Source of the DNA: Chloroflexota bacterium
GTDB lineage: Bacteria; Chloroflexota; Anaerolineae; Anaerolineales; Anaerolineaceae
Length of the DNA stretch: 64,000 nt
Assembly (NCBI GenBank): GCA_004347695.1
Contig: SLTK01000009.1
Span: 811,744 to 875,743 of the forward strand
Direction: 5' to 3'
A program made the position numbers and the translations under genes. Shown one piece after another: positions 17,771 to 26,695 of the stretch. The number at the start of each line of letters is the position of its first letter. Positions within the stretch are counted from its first letter, which is position 1. The notes below the pieces were generated by a model. The model did no database searches and was not told where the DNA came from. It saw only the letters and a program-made list of their open reading frames with translations.

Positions 17771-18574
17771 ATGGACATTTCGACGATTTTAGCCAAGTTT
17801 ACACAGCAAATGCGGCAGGAAATTACCTACCCGGATATGCAAAAAGAGGTTCTACCGCGCGTGATTCGCTTTACCCGGCCAGCGCCAGGGATGAGTATGG
17901 TTTTATACAGCGACTTGAACGAAGCGAACGCCGATGCCGAAATCGAAGAACAAATAGCCTTTTTTACGACAAATCAGTTGCCTTTCAGCTGGAAAATGTA
18001 TGCTTATGACTCCCCGCCAGACTTGCTTTCCCGACTGCGGATGCACGGGTTTACCCCTGACCCGCCCGATACGTTGATGGCGCTGGATTTGGCTGAAGTT
18101 CCCGTTGAACTACTCAAACCCTCAGCGGTGGATGTGCGCCAGATCGGGCGGGATCAGTTGGCAGATGTGATTGCGGTTTTGCAACAGGTATGGGGCGGCG
18201 ACTTCACCTGGATCCATGCCCGGCACAGCGCTCATCTGGCCATACCGAATTACCTGAGTATCTTTGTGGCTTATGTCGCTGACGCGCCAGTTTGCGCTGG
18301 CTGGATATACTACCCGCCTGGCAGCGAATTTGCCAGCCTGTGGGGTGGCAGCACTATACCGGCTATGCGCAACACAGGTTTATACACTGCCGTCCTATCT
18401 GCTCGGGTGCAGGAAGCCATCCGGCGTGGGAGGCGCTATCTGGTGATCGACGCTGGCTTTCAGAGCCGACCGATTGTCGAGCGCCACGGTTTTGTCTGCC
18501 TGGCGGATATATACGCCTGTGATTACACGGGTTTGCAGGCGTTCACCGGCGAAAACCCGGGTAAATCTACTTAA
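17771..18574 (+). CDS. GNAT-family N-acetyltransferase
   Basis: 267 residues from ATG 17771, which has gagaggggatt just upstream; a TTG five codons earlier is also in frame but lies within that ribosome site. The C-terminal half (about 120-260) has the GNAT fold: IFVAYVADAPVCAGWIYYPP (beta strands), WGGSTIPAMRNTGLYTAVLSARVQEA (acetyl-CoA-binding turn and helix) and IVERHGFVCL near the end, where GNAT enzymes have a typical nG F motif. The N-terminal half is a second, degenerate acetyltransferase-like domain. The substrate cannot be told. It is a single gene between divergent and convergent neighbours. Confidence 0.8.
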   Translation: MDISTILAKFTQQMRQEITYPDMQKEVLPRVIRFTRPAPGMSMVLYSDLNEANADAEIEEQIAFFTTNQLPFSWKMYAYDSPPDLLSRLRMHGFTPDPPDTLMALDLAEVPVELLKPSAVDVRQIGRDQLADVIAVLQQVWGGDFTWIHARHSAHLAIPNYLSIFVAYVADAPVCAGWIYYPPGSEFASLWGGSTIPAMRNTGLYTAVLSARVQEAIRRGRRYLVIDAGFQSRPIVERHGFVCLADIYACDYTGLQAFTGENPGKST

Positions 18575-18657
18575 ATTTACCCGTCCGGCGTTATCCTGCG
18601 CTGGGTAAGAACTAACCAGAAGACTTTAGCTGCGGTTAACCCGATCAAACAAAAAAC

Positions 18658-18689
18658 GCACCTTGACGGTTAACTCGCCGTCAAGGTGC
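18658..18689 (-). terminator. Rho-independent terminator of the CAP-domain gene
   Basis: Perfect 12-bp arms GCACCTTGACGG (18658-18669) and CCGTCAAGGTGC (18678-18689). On the minus strand the stem runs into GTTTTTTG, 32 bases after the stop of the CAP gene. Confidence 0.88.
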
Positions 18690-18720
18690 ATCATTGGCTA
18701 AGTCCTCCCCCATACGGATC

Positions 18721-19638
18721 TTAGCGCGACAAGAATGGCAAGAAGACTCGGACTGACCCCTCCGGTTCAGGGATACCGGTGAGCGTAATCATATCGCTGC
18801 TGGATGTCCCGGCTGTTTCTGCGCCGGCAGCACGCAACTCGACCGCCAGCGTATGCGTACCATTGGTTTGTGGTAGCTGCCAGGTGACATTTTCCTGGAA
18901 AGGAACCCACGCTGACCAGGCGCCAGAATCTGTGCGCAAACGCATTTCAGCCCAGATCCCTTTTCCATAGATATAAGAGGATACGATAGGGTTGGTCGTT
19001 TGCAGCGCCTCATTATTGATGATTACCGGGTACACATCCGATTTTCCCCCAAAATCCTGCCCCCAATAATAAGTAAATTGAGCAGCGCCCTGGTAATAGC
19101 CAACACCTATTTCTTTATATTTCGAATTAAGGATATTGTCACGATGCCCACTGGATGCCATCCAACCCTGGACAACCGCCTCCGGCGTACTATAGCCTGC
19201 CGCCAGGTTTTCTCCCGCAGCGGAATATCCCGAATAATACATCTTGATGCGGGTAAAAGTATTGCAAACAAACGTGAGCGTCCCATCGACCCTGTCCATC
19301 GTATCATGGGCGAAATAATTATCTTCAACCAAATCTCGCGTGTGATCGCGGACGGCATAATCCAACTGGTCGTTGCGCTTGAGCGGCGGCAAACCGGCGT
19401 TCACCCGCTCGATGTTGACCAATTCGACTACCCGCTGCTCAAATTGGATATTCAGGGGAGCCGTATTGGTACGTGTGCAGCCAACTGCATCCAACCCAAA
19501 ACTGCTATCGGTTGAATTAACCCCCTCACCGAGTTCGGTATCAATTTCTTGTCCTTTTACAATATCAGCCGGCCGAAAAACAAAGCTGGCCGCTAATATA
19601 AGAACGAGCAAAATTAATTGTATGATCTTCAAACGCAT
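18721..19638 (-). CDS. Secreted CAP/SCP-domain protein
   Basis: 305 residues with a signal peptide (about 1-30, hydrophobic core LILLVLILAASFVF). The CAP domain covers about 65-200: VNIERVNAGLPPLKRNDQLD, DHTRDLVEDNYFAHD, AGENLAAGYSTPEAVVQGWM and SSGHRDNILNSKYKEIGVGY are the classic CAP signatures, including the His/Glu pocket. The remaining 100 residues form a beta-rich module with WAEMRLRTDSGAWSAWVPF (a three-letter repeated beta strand pattern) and the protein stops at SVRVFLPFLSR. Bacterial CAP proteins are exported and of varied function (lipid binding, proteolysis or surface roles). It stands alone, with a terminator after it. Confidence 0.88.
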   Translation of the reverse strand: MRLKIIQLILLVLILAASFVFRPADIVKGQEIDTELGEGVNSTDSSFGLDAVGCTRTNTAPLNIQFEQRVVELVNIERVNAGLPPLKRNDQLDYAVRDHTRDLVEDNYFAHDTMDRVDGTLTFVCNTFTRIKMYYSGYSAAGENLAAGYSTPEAVVQGWMASSGHRDNILNSKYKEIGVGYYQGAAQFTYYWGQDFGGKSDVYPVIINNEALQTTNPIVSSYIYGKGIWAEMRLRTDSGAWSAWVPFQENVTWQLPQTNGTHTLAVELRAAGAETAGTSSSDMITLTGIPEPEGSVRVFLPFLSR

Positions 19639-20079
19639 GCCTCTAACCTCTGCCGCAATGGTAACACGCTAGCTTGCCTGATTACCTTTCAGGCGATATC
19701 CAGAATTGTCAGGTGTTTGTAAAGAAACCTGATCCCTCAGGCAGGTGCTTTTTTGACAAATGGGTACTTCATACAGTCGTTCTTTGACCGAAAAAGATAC
19801 GATTTTAAGAGAGGAATATTTATTTAACAGTATTACTGCTCAGAGTGACTCTTTTAATGAAGCAAACCGCTAAGTAAACCGTCAAAAGTTATTTTACAAA
19901 CTCCATCATGTCATGCTGCCCGTACTCACAGAGCACCCCCTGGGGTGGGACACGCTGCGAGTGAGCGAAGCGAAGCATCTCGTTATAAATCAAGCACATT
20001 TCCGGCTTACAACGAGACTCTTCGGTCGCTTCGCTCCCTCAGAGTGACATCAAGTTTCTAGTTACTTTCGACGAAGCAC
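19639..20079. other. Intergenic region, mostly a dispersed repeat
   Basis: There is no gene in these 440 bases. It holds repeat copy 2 (19909-20050) and a small T-run hairpin-like segment near 19735-19755 (CCTGATCCCTCAGG then TTTTTT). Nothing else is recognised. Confidence 0.6.
19909..20050. repeat. Dispersed inverted repeat element, copy 2
   Basis: The ends are TGTCATGCTG and CAGAGTGACA, inverted as in copy 1. Inside are GCGAAGCGAAGCATCTCG and the reverse GAGACTCTTCGGTCGCTTCG, plus the stretch CAGAGCACCCCCTGGGGTGGG, which is the same insert as in copy 1 but in the other orientation. It is intergenic and non-coding. Confidence 0.8.
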
Positions 20080-20925
20080 TTAGCCCCAGGCGAAAATAAA
20101 GGCTACCGTGAAAAGTGTGCTGACGATTAACTGGCGTACGCCAATCTGGGTAGGCTTAACTTTAACCGCCGGGTTGAATGTCCCCCATAAAGTTTCGGCC
20201 AACTGAATGGCGTAGGCCAGCGGTAACCAGGCCGGGACGGTGCGGGTCACCGCCAGCACACTGACCAGGATTACGGCGGCAGTTGCGGCTGAGATATGTT
20301 TCCGCCCTGCCAGCCAGCATTCCAACCGGTTTGGCACGCTCTTCCAGACACGCTGTTCAAGCCGCAAATAGGCATAATAGATGGAAACAGCCGACTGCAG
20401 CCAGGTCAATCCCCATAAAAGCCAGCCAGTCGGATCATAATGTCCGACTCCAACCCAATAGGCAGCGGGAGCCACCAGGCCAAGCACTCCGCTCCCGGCA
20501 ATTTCGACAATCGGCTGGCGGCGCTCCGAACGCCGGCTTACCAGCCATAAATGCCAGGCAAAGACTGGTAGCGCCGGCGCAACCAGAAATAGTAGTTGCT
20601 CGAACCCCATTGCCATCAAGCCTGCCAAAAAGCCCGATCCAATCAAACCGTAAATGGTGATCCAAAAGGCAGCAGCGGGCAATTCAGTGCGCGGCCGTCG
20701 TTTGCTTATGATCTTGACCAGAATCGTAATGGGTTGGCGCAGCATAAAAGCTGCCAGAGCGGCTCCAACCAGCAAAATACTGCCAGTCCGGAAGGTTCCA
20801 CCTGCGAACAGACCGATCAATAACGGGCTAAAAAGAAAGACCCACGACCCGTGTTCATTGGGCACGGCGACATGCCGCAGCATGATCTGAGGTCGCAGTT
20901 TTTGTACGCTTTGTTCACCATGCAT
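20080..20925 (-). CDS. YwiC-like membrane protein
   Basis: 281 residues with about eight hydrophobic helices. The N-terminal VAVPNEHGSWVFLFSPLLIGL (residues about 19-39) matches the hallmark NEHG(A/S)W of YwiC-like proteins, followed by the RQP segment (MLRQPITILVKI). The resemblance to UbiA-like folds is only general. YwiC in Bacillus lies in the nar/ywi region, but the function of the family is not established; no respiratory genes are adjacent here. It is transcribed away from the lipoprotein gene at 21113, with about 190 bases between them. Confidence 0.8.
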   Translation of the reverse strand: MHGEQSVQKLRPQIMLRHVAVPNEHGSWVFLFSPLLIGLFAGGTFRTGSILLVGAALAAFMLRQPITILVKIISKRRPRTELPAAAFWITIYGLIGSGFLAGLMAMGFEQLLFLVAPALPVFAWHLWLVSRRSERRQPIVEIAGSGVLGLVAPAAYWVGVGHYDPTGWLLWGLTWLQSAVSIYYAYLRLEQRVWKSVPNRLECWLAGRKHISAATAAVILVSVLAVTRTVPAWLPLAYAIQLAETLWGTFNPAVKVKPTQIGVRQLIVSTLFTVAFIFAWG

Positions 20926-21112
20926 GATGAAGCCACTCCGCTGGAAATATCGATTACCAATATATCACAGCTATTCTTTCCGGTCTTTGCGGCTTATCAA
21001 ATTTTCCCTTTCATCGGATCGAATCACGGGTTATCAATTGTTAACATGACTTATCAATATTGAAAGGAACTTGAGAGGGTAATTGTGAGTTTATTTTCGT
21101 TATACTTGCAAA

Positions 21113-21532
21113 ATGAAAAAAATTAGTATGTTACTGATCCTGGTCTTCCTGCTAGCCGCCTGCACGGCCAAACCGCAGGAAAACCCGCCGTCAAATTTTG
21201 TTGAAACCTCAGCCGATGTCGTCATCGTACCGGAAGCTGAGGCAACCATTCTGCCCGACTCCCCTGTACAAGAATTAAGCCTGGGTTCATTGACAGCCCG
21301 TATCTTTTCCGATTATGAAACGACTGTTAATAATGTACCTTACCATATTCAAGGCCAGGCGAATCGTGATGTTGTTGTCACGGTCAATGAGGTCATCTTT
21401 ACCAGTCCGGCCGACGCGGTGTTTACCCTGCCGGTTGACTTAGAGGAAGGCCCCAATCTCATCGAAGTGATCATGAGCGACCAGGATGGCAATGAAGTCA
21501 GCTTTACGCTGACCATCATTTATGAACCGTGA
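21113..21532 (+). CDS. Small lipoprotein with one Ig-like beta domain
   Basis: 139 residues. The signal peptide ends in a lipobox LLAAC with C17 as the lipidation site. A short Pro-rich spacer (about 20-50) is followed by one beta-sandwich domain (about 60-139) with TVNNVPYHIQGQANRDVVVT, FTLPVDLEEGPNLIEVIM and NEVSFTLTIIYEP. This pattern is that of the Ig-like/glucodextranase-B-like repeat used in secreted binding proteins. It is 40 bases upstream of the DUF5666-like gene on the same strand and probably shares its transcript. It likely sits on the outer face of the membrane; no ligand can be given. Confidence 0.75.
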   Translation: MKKISMLLILVFLLAACTAKPQENPPSNFVETSADVVIVPEAEATILPDSPVQELSLGSLTARIFSDYETTVNNVPYHIQGQANRDVVVTVNEVIFTSPADAVFTLPVDLEEGPNLIEVIMSDQDGNEVSFTLTIIYEP

Positions 21533-21572
21533 TCTGGAATTCGATCACTGCTCTATATAAGGAGAACATGTT

Positions 21573-22520
21573 ATGAAGAAACTTTTAGTAATCGCATCCT
21601 TTATCATCGTTTTGACCATGGTTTTCGGGACCGCTCAGGTTTACGCTAATGACGATCTGGCGCGTAAAACTCCGAATCCCAATGCGGCGAATCAAACCGA
21701 TCGCAAAGCCACCCAGCAAGCCGAAAATGCCGCGCGTGTGGAAGTTAGGGCGACCGACAAAGCCGAGCGCATGGAAGAGAAACTGGCCGGTAAGAAGTAC
21801 CACTTCCGCGGCGAAGTCGTTGCAGTGGATGCCGCGTCTTTAACGGTCAAACTGAAAACAGGTGAAGAGATGGTCTTCGCTCTGACCGAAGCCACGTCCT
21901 TTAAAATCCCAACGCTTGGATCTGCCACCTGGGAACAATTGAATGTTGGTGTGCAAGTGGTGGTTCAAGCAGTCAAAACATCTGTCGATCCGGCTGCTCC
22001 GGTTGCCACTGAGGCTGTTGTACCTGCCGCTGACGAATTCACCGCTGTAAGAGTACAGGTGGTCCCTGGCAAACCGGTACGCATTCATCGAGTCGGTGTG
22101 GTGACCGCATATACGGCTGGCGAATCGATTACCATCCTGGCTAGAGACGGTCAAGAGTACACGTTCGAACTTTCAGAGACGACTAAAATTCTCCCCGAAG
22201 AGCGCGTTGACCTGCTGGTCGTCGGTGCCAAGGTGACCATCATTTCCCGCCGCGACCCGACCGGTGGTCCGTTGGCTGCGCAGGGGATTGTAGTCCACCC
22301 TGCGGAAGATGAGGATGACGATGAGGAAGGCACGCCGACCGCAACTTTCACGGCAACGCCAACATCTACGCCGTCATTTACCCCAACCGCTACGCCGACT
22401 AACACCCCGACAAATACCCCGACTGAAACCCCTACGGAAACCCCTACCGATACTCCGACATCCACCCCAACTGACACGCCGACGAATACCCCAACCTTTA
22501 CTCCAACGGCTACACCTTAA
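21573..22520 (+). CDS. Exported DUF5666-like protein with Thr/Pro repeat tail
   Basis: 315 residues with a signal peptide (1-25, ending VYA) and a good ribosome site (taaggagaac). A basic, Ala/Glu-rich stretch (about 28-75) leads to two small beta domains (about 76-145 and 168-245), each opening with a glycine-valine strand ([40 protein letters not shown]). These look like DUF5666 modules. After an acidic patch (EDEDDDEEG) the last 62 residues are a run of TPT/TPx repeats, as in extended surface stalks. No transmembrane helix or LPxTG follows, so anchoring is unclear. The gene ends next to a hairpin terminator. Confidence 0.75.
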   Translation: MKKLLVIASFIIVLTMVFGTAQVYANDDLARKTPNPNAANQTDRKATQQAENAARVEVRATDKAERMEEKLAGKKYHFRGEVVAVDAASLTVKLKTGEEMVFALTEATSFKIPTLGSATWEQLNVGVQVVVQAVKTSVDPAAPVATEAVVPAADEFTAVRVQVVPGKPVRIHRVGVVTAYTAGESITILARDGQEYTFELSETTKILPEERVDLLVVGAKVTIISRRDPTGGPLAAQGIVVHPAEDEDDDEEGTPTATFTATPTSTPSFTPTATPTNTPTNTPTETPTETPTDTPTSTPTDTPTNTPTFTPTATP

Positions 22521-22535
22521 AACTTCAACGCTAAA

Positions 22536-22569
22536 AATGCACCCCCAGTGAAAGAACCGTGGGTGCATT
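22536..22569 (+). terminator. Hairpin terminator after the Thr/Pro-tail gene
   Basis: Arms AATGCACCC (22536-22544) and GGGTGCATT (22561-22569), a 16-base loop and TTAATT afterwards. The T-tract is weak, so a protein-stabilised or bidirectional role is possible. Confidence 0.6.
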
Positions 22570-22681
22570 AATTGAAAACCCGATCGATCTCAGCAAGATT
22601 CCCTGGACTTTAGAACTACAACTATTCCCCAATGAACCGGTGTGATGGATCCCCTCCCCGCCGGTTCTTTTAATTAATCAA

Positions 22682-23422
22682 CTACTCTTCTTGAACGTTT
22701 TCCCAGGGATAAACCGCCGCGCTTTGGGCGGCAGCCCGGATGGCAGCGTCATTGGAATAGTGACCGCGCCGTTCGGCCGGGATAAGATCAGCAATCTTGC
22801 GCATAAATAAATGCCCAAGGTCGGCCAGCTTCTCCCGGTCGGTTTCGCCGCGTTCGGAGACAAAAAAGGGGCCAAAGGGTTTGCCAATGTTGAAGGTGAT
22901 CTTCCCGCGTTTACCCCGGCGCAAAGATGGGAAGAGGTCAGTAAATCCGTCCAGCCCCACCGGCAGGATTTGCGCCTGTGTACAGGTTGCCAGGTAGGCA
23001 CTGCCAGGACGCGCCGGGCGCAGCACTGCCGCCCATGACCCCGCTTCCGGGAATATCCCCAGCACGCCTTTGTTTTTTAACACTTTCCGTGAAGCCAGTA
23101 GCGTATCACGGGAAAGGCTGCCGCGCCGCACTGGCAATACGCCGTAAACGCGCGCCAACCACGAGACCATGCCCGGCGCATTGGGCATCTGCGTGCCGCC
23201 GATAAATTCCAGCGGGTAAGGCAATGCGCCAATCAAGGCAACCGGGTCGATAAAGCTAAAATGATTCCCAATTACCAGCAGCGGGCCTTCTTTCGGCAGG
23301 TTTTCAGCGCCGTTTACCCTGAATTCGCTGAGTACAGAAAAAGCTGCCCGAATTAGAGTTCGCAAAGTGCGCCGGATTACCCGGCGGCGGGGATATGTGA
23401 CGGTTAATTCAGCGTCGGCCAT
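22682..23422 (-). CDS. 1-acyl-glycerol-3-phosphate acyltransferase (PlsC-like)
   Basis: 246 residues of the PlsC/LPLAT family. Motif I NHFSFIDP gives the catalytic His54 and Asp59; motif II region ARVYGVLPVRRGS; motif III FPEAGSW near residue 124 (the common form is FPEGTR/S); motif IV ILPVGLDG near 151. It transfers an acyl chain onto the sn-2 position of lysophosphatidate or a related acceptor at the membrane. The end of the MFS gene is 30 bases upstream on the same strand, so the two are probably cotranscribed. The altered motif III (EAGS) suggests a different acceptor or chain preference, but this is inference. Confidence 0.87.
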   Translation of the reverse strand: MADAELTVTYPRRRVIRRTLRTLIRAAFSVLSEFRVNGAENLPKEGPLLVIGNHFSFIDPVALIGALPYPLEFIGGTQMPNAPGMVSWLARVYGVLPVRRGSLSRDTLLASRKVLKNKGVLGIFPEAGSWAAVLRPARPGSAYLATCTQAQILPVGLDGFTDLFPSLRRGKRGKITFNIGKPFGPFFVSERGETDREKLADLGHLFMRKIADLIPAERRGHYSNDAAIRAAAQSAAVYPWENVQEE

Positions 23423-23451
23423 ATATCGAATTTGAATTTCTTTCCTGAAGT

Positions 23452-24798
23452 TTAATCAGCCGGGACGTCTTCGCTGGCAACCTTCGGTTGGCGCACTGCC
23501 AGCAGCAGGAACAAACCGGCGACCAGGAAGATGATGATCGAAATGACCGCCACCCGCAGACCATTTTGTTCAGCAGCCAGAGCGCTCAATCCACGGCCAG
23601 AGTAAATGATGGCAGCCTCAGCGGCAATGAAACCATAAACTGCGGGCCCGATGAAGGATGAAGTGCGCCCACCGACCTCGAAAAAGCCGTAGAACTCAGC
23701 GCTTTTGCCTTCGGGCGCAAATTGACCCACCAGCGTCCGGCTGACGGATTGAACACCGGTCAACGCAAAGCCGGCTAAACCGCCAACGATATAAAAGACA
23801 AATAATTGTTCGACGAATAACAACCAGACAACTGCCGCAATCATTAATGCCAGAGAAAACACCAATGATTTTTTGCTATTCCATTTATGAGCCAGGATGC
23901 CAAATAAATATGCTCCAGCGACGCTGGTGATTTGCACGACGATCATGAAGATGATCAATTGTTGCTGTTCCATGCCGAACAAAACAGCCCCGATAATTGC
24001 AGCAAAGTCAAGCGTCATCATAATGCCGTCATTGAACACCAGGAAGGCAATGATGAATTTGATGAATTCTTTATAGTTCTTGACTGCCCGGAAGGTTGCC
24101 CCCAGGCGTTCGAAAGCCATCTTAAAGGCCGATTTACCCTGCGGCAGAGGTTTGGGTTCAGCCCGTTCACGCAGCCATAAAAACAAAGGCAGCGCGGATG
24201 CCAGATAGAAAACAGCCGTGATCAAAAAAGCTGCCCGAATTACCGTGTTACCGCCAATCAACATGATCAGCGCCAGAACAATGAGCAGGCAAATGATTCC
24301 GCCGAACGATCCAATCGCCCAGCCGTTGCCGGATACCTTACCCAGCTCATGCGGTTCGGCGATTTCGGGCAGAAGAGCATTGTAAAATACCTGCGAAGCG
24401 CGGTAACCGATCTCAGCCAGAATAAAGAAAAGCATTCCGGTAAAAATATTACCTGGCATCACAAAAAAGAGCGCGGCGGTGAAAACCACGGCCAATGCCG
24501 TGAAAAAGAATAAGAATTTCTTCTTGGCGCCGGAAAAATCCGCCAGGGTGCCTAGAATGGGGGAAAGGATGGCCACTACCAGCATGGCGATGCCAACGGA
24601 AAGACCCCACAACCGGGTGCCTTCATGCCCGCCAACTACCGAACCTTTGAAATATGCCGAATATACAGCCAGCAGCACAACTGCGGCATACGCTGAATTA
24701 CCAAAATCATACAAGTACCAGGCCCAACGTTCACGGCGCGTCGCAGGAAGCCGCCGCCGTTTTACCCGAGGGGCCGCCTTTTCCATGGCAATATCCAT
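23452..24798 (-). CDS. MFS transporter, Atg22/UMF1 type
   Basis: 448 residues, twelve hydrophobic helices. The first helix region reads RERWAWYLYDFGNSAYAAVV, which is the hallmark YDFxNSxY of the UMF1/Atg22-like family; further family features are LGTLADFSGAKKKFLFFF and GLAGFALTGVQSVSRTLVGQFAPEGKSAEFYGFFE. The fungal relatives export amino acids from the vacuole; bacterial substrates are unknown. The start ATG 24798 has gaggt upstream at a wide spacing; the Met four codons later is an alternative. It is followed closely by plsC on the same strand. Confidence 0.88.
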   Translation of the reverse strand: MDIAMEKAAPRVKRRRLPATRRERWAWYLYDFGNSAYAAVVLLAVYSAYFKGSVVGGHEGTRLWGLSVGIAMLVVAILSPILGTLADFSGAKKKFLFFFTALAVVFTAALFFVMPGNIFTGMLFFILAEIGYRASQVFYNALLPEIAEPHELGKVSGNGWAIGSFGGIICLLIVLALIMLIGGNTVIRAAFLITAVFYLASALPLFLWLRERAEPKPLPQGKSAFKMAFERLGATFRAVKNYKEFIKFIIAFLVFNDGIMMTLDFAAIIGAVLFGMEQQQLIIFMIVVQITSVAGAYLFGILAHKWNSKKSLVFSLALMIAAVVWLLFVEQLFVFYIVGGLAGFALTGVQSVSRTLVGQFAPEGKSAEFYGFFEVGGRTSSFIGPAVYGFIAAEAAIIYSGRGLSALAAEQNGLRVAVISIIIFLVAGLFLLLAVRQPKVASEDVPAD

Positions 24799-25132
24799 TA
24801 TGTGTACCTCAAAAAGGGGATTAAAAGATGCTAGGACTGCGTCGTCAAAGCAACACCGAGCATTAACAACTCGCTAAGTTTATCACATCTCGCATCAAGC
24901 TGATGACGGATAAAGCCACGCAGTGGTGCCTGACGCTCAATAATTAACCCCTCCCCTGGTCTAACGATGCTCACCCGGATTGATATTATCCGGTAGAGTC
25001 ACCGCTCATCACCTCCAGCCGGACTGCTGTTTTTTACAGGTAGCAGCTAAAGGTGTGCTAAAATCTTGTTGGTTTTTTATCTATTTTCAGATAAACTGAT
25101 ATTGAGAAAAATTTCACACAGGATGAGTGGGA
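24799..25132. other. Divergent intergenic region with possible promoter for the deoxynucleoside kinase
   Basis: There is no gene. The best plus-strand promoter is TTGTTG (25066-25071), an 18-base spacer and GATAAA (25090-25095), about 37 bases before the kinase ATG. The imperfect palindrome TTATCTATTTTCAGATAA overlaps the spacer and -10 and could be an operator. Confidence 0.35.
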
Positions 25133-25771
25133 ATGGCACCTAAAAGGTTAATTCTGGTCGCAGGTAATATAGGCTCGGGCAAGACCTCCCTCACCGAACG
25201 CATTGGGGCGCGCCTTGGTTGGCGTACGGCGTATGAATCGGTCGCAGACAATCCTTATTTGCCCGACTTTTACGGCAACATGCGCCAGTGGTCCTTCCAC
25301 CTGCAGATCTATTTTCTGGGTCACCGCGCCCAGCAGCACCTGGATATGTGGCAGGACCCGCGCTCCTCGATAATCGACCGAAGCATTTATGAAGATGCAG
25401 CCATTTTCGCCCGGGCGCTGAATCACCTTGGCAATCTCAACGAGCGCGATTTCATGACCTACCGCAAGGTATTTACCCTGGTCACAAAAACGCTGCCCCC
25501 GCCCTCGCTGCTGATTTACCTCAAGGCGCCGGTATCCGTGTTGATCGACCGCATACACCAGCGTGCACGGGATATCGAAAGCGGTATCGATGCAGGTTAC
25601 CTGGAATTACTCGACAGGTTTTACGAGGAATGGATTCAGACCTTTGATTTGTGCCCGGTGCTCACCCTGCGCACGGACGATCTGGATTTCGTCCATCATC
25701 CCAAACATCTGGATACGGTTGTCCAGTACATTCAGGATAAACTCTCAGGAAAGGAGGAAATCGTCTTTTAG
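25133..25771 (+). CDS. Deoxynucleoside kinase (dNK/dGK-dCK family)
   Basis: 212 residues from ATG 25133, preceded by aggatgag; a GTG two codons earlier is in frame but overlaps the ribosome site. The P-loop is GNIGSGKT (residues 11-18). YESVADNPYLPDFY carries the Glu that holds the base, IDRSIYEDAAIFA has the DRS motif that binds the sugar and catalytic base, and QRARDIESGIDAGYLELL is the lid region. It phosphorylates deoxyadenosine, deoxyguanosine or deoxycytidine to the 5'-monophosphate for salvage. It fits the scavenging theme of this window (exported nucleotidase, nucleoside permease). The gene is monocistronic or leads into the flavodoxin gene about 110 bases later. Confidence 0.92.
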   Translation: MAPKRLILVAGNIGSGKTSLTERIGARLGWRTAYESVADNPYLPDFYGNMRQWSFHLQIYFLGHRAQQHLDMWQDPRSSIIDRSIYEDAAIFARALNHLGNLNERDFMTYRKVFTLVTKTLPPPSLLIYLKAPVSVLIDRIHQRARDIESGIDAGYLELLDRFYEEWIQTFDLCPVLTLRTDDLDFVHHPKHLDTVVQYIQDKLSGKEEIVF

Positions 25772-25880
25772 CACCACCTTTACCGGTTTGTTTTCAGGAC
25801 GGCTGGCGTTATTGGCATGGGCAGGGGAAAATCATTCAATATTGCCAACATCACGCACTGCAAGGTTAATGGAGACAAAC

Positions 25881-26387
25881 ATGGACAAGAAAATATTGGT
25901 CGCTTATGCAACCTACTACGGCACGACTCGAGAGGTAGCAGAGGCCGTGGCCAAAACCATCAACACACACGGCTACGATGTAGATGTCATTTCTGCTTGT
26001 GAGGTGCACGACGTTTCCCATTATGACGCAGTCATCATCGGAAGCGCCATCCGCGGCGGGAAAATTCACACTGATGTCTTGCACTTCCTCGAAGATCATG
26101 AAGCCGAATTAAGCCTGGTGCCGGTAGCGTATTTCGTCTGCTGCATGACTATGCATGACGACAACCCGGACAGTCGTTACATGGCTGAAGGTTACCTTGC
26201 CGAAGTGTTCAACAAAATTTCCAAAGTAAAACCGGTCAGCATCGGTTATTTTGGCGGAGTATTGGAGCTGAAACGGCTGGATTGGCTGGCGCGGTTGGTG
26301 GTCAAAGCGCTGCGCGCGCCGGAAGGCGATTACCGTAACTGGGACGCCATCATTCACTGGAGCGAGGAGGTGGCTGAGACGATGTAA
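25881..26387 (+). CDS. Flavodoxin-domain protein, HemG-like (menaquinone-dependent protoporphyrinogen oxidase type)
   Basis: 168 residues starting at ATG 25881 (ggag six bases upstream). The frame is open further upstream through the kinase gene, but that part is a shadow of it. The N-terminal ILVAYATYYGTTREVAEAVA holds the FMN phosphate-binding loop (T/S-x-x-G-T/S); YDAVIIGSAIRGGKIHTDV is the second FMN loop, and VAYFVCCMTMHDD the third. The C-terminus ends GDYRNWDAIIHWSEEVAETM. Relatives include HemG and flavodoxin_5 proteins; no haem genes are adjacent, so the electron partner is unknown. A decayed fragment of a related gene lies at 29205-29334, and possibly another at 27448-27550. Confidence 0.85.
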   Translation: MDKKILVAYATYYGTTREVAEAVAKTINTHGYDVDVISACEVHDVSHYDAVIIGSAIRGGKIHTDVLHFLEDHEAELSLVPVAYFVCCMTMHDDNPDSRYMAEGYLAEVFNKISKVKPVSIGYFGGVLELKRLDWLARLVVKALRAPEGDYRNWDAIIHWSEEVAETM

Positions 26388-26695
26388 AGCCCGCACTTTG
26401 AGTGTCCCACCCAAACAGCATAATCATATAATTTAACGACAGCCATTTTATTGCGAAATCTGCTCCCTGGGTTTCCAGTTTGCCGTGATTCGGATGAAAA
26501 GTTGATCATTTTCATCCGCCAAATGTAAAAAGAAGGTGCGCCAGGAAGTGGCGGTAAAAGCCTAATTGAAGTATTTTTCCAGCGGCCACAAAGATACCAA
26601 CAACGGGCTAATAGTGCTATCATATACAGACGGCTATTGATGCCAGATGACAATTACATCCTCTCCAACCGCGAAGAGGCTTTCCCTGGGTAGTT
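26388..26695. other. Intergenic region with a repeat relic
   Basis: There is no gene in 308 bases. The stretch CCGCACTTTGAGTGTCCCAC (about 26391-26410) resembles the centre of the dispersed element at 9392-9527, so it is probably a remnant. The rest shows nothing I recognise. Confidence 0.5.

Noticed and set aside
22330-22518. CRISPR-like regular repeats
   Set aside because: The short repeats are in-frame ACN-CCN codons coding a Thr/Pro tail, with no spacers and no cas genes.
25563-25880. Longer N-terminus of the flavodoxin reaching into the kinase gene
   Set aside because: Overlaps the deoxynucleoside kinase coding region in another frame; the ATG at 25881 has a ribosome site and matches the FMN-loop start of the family.
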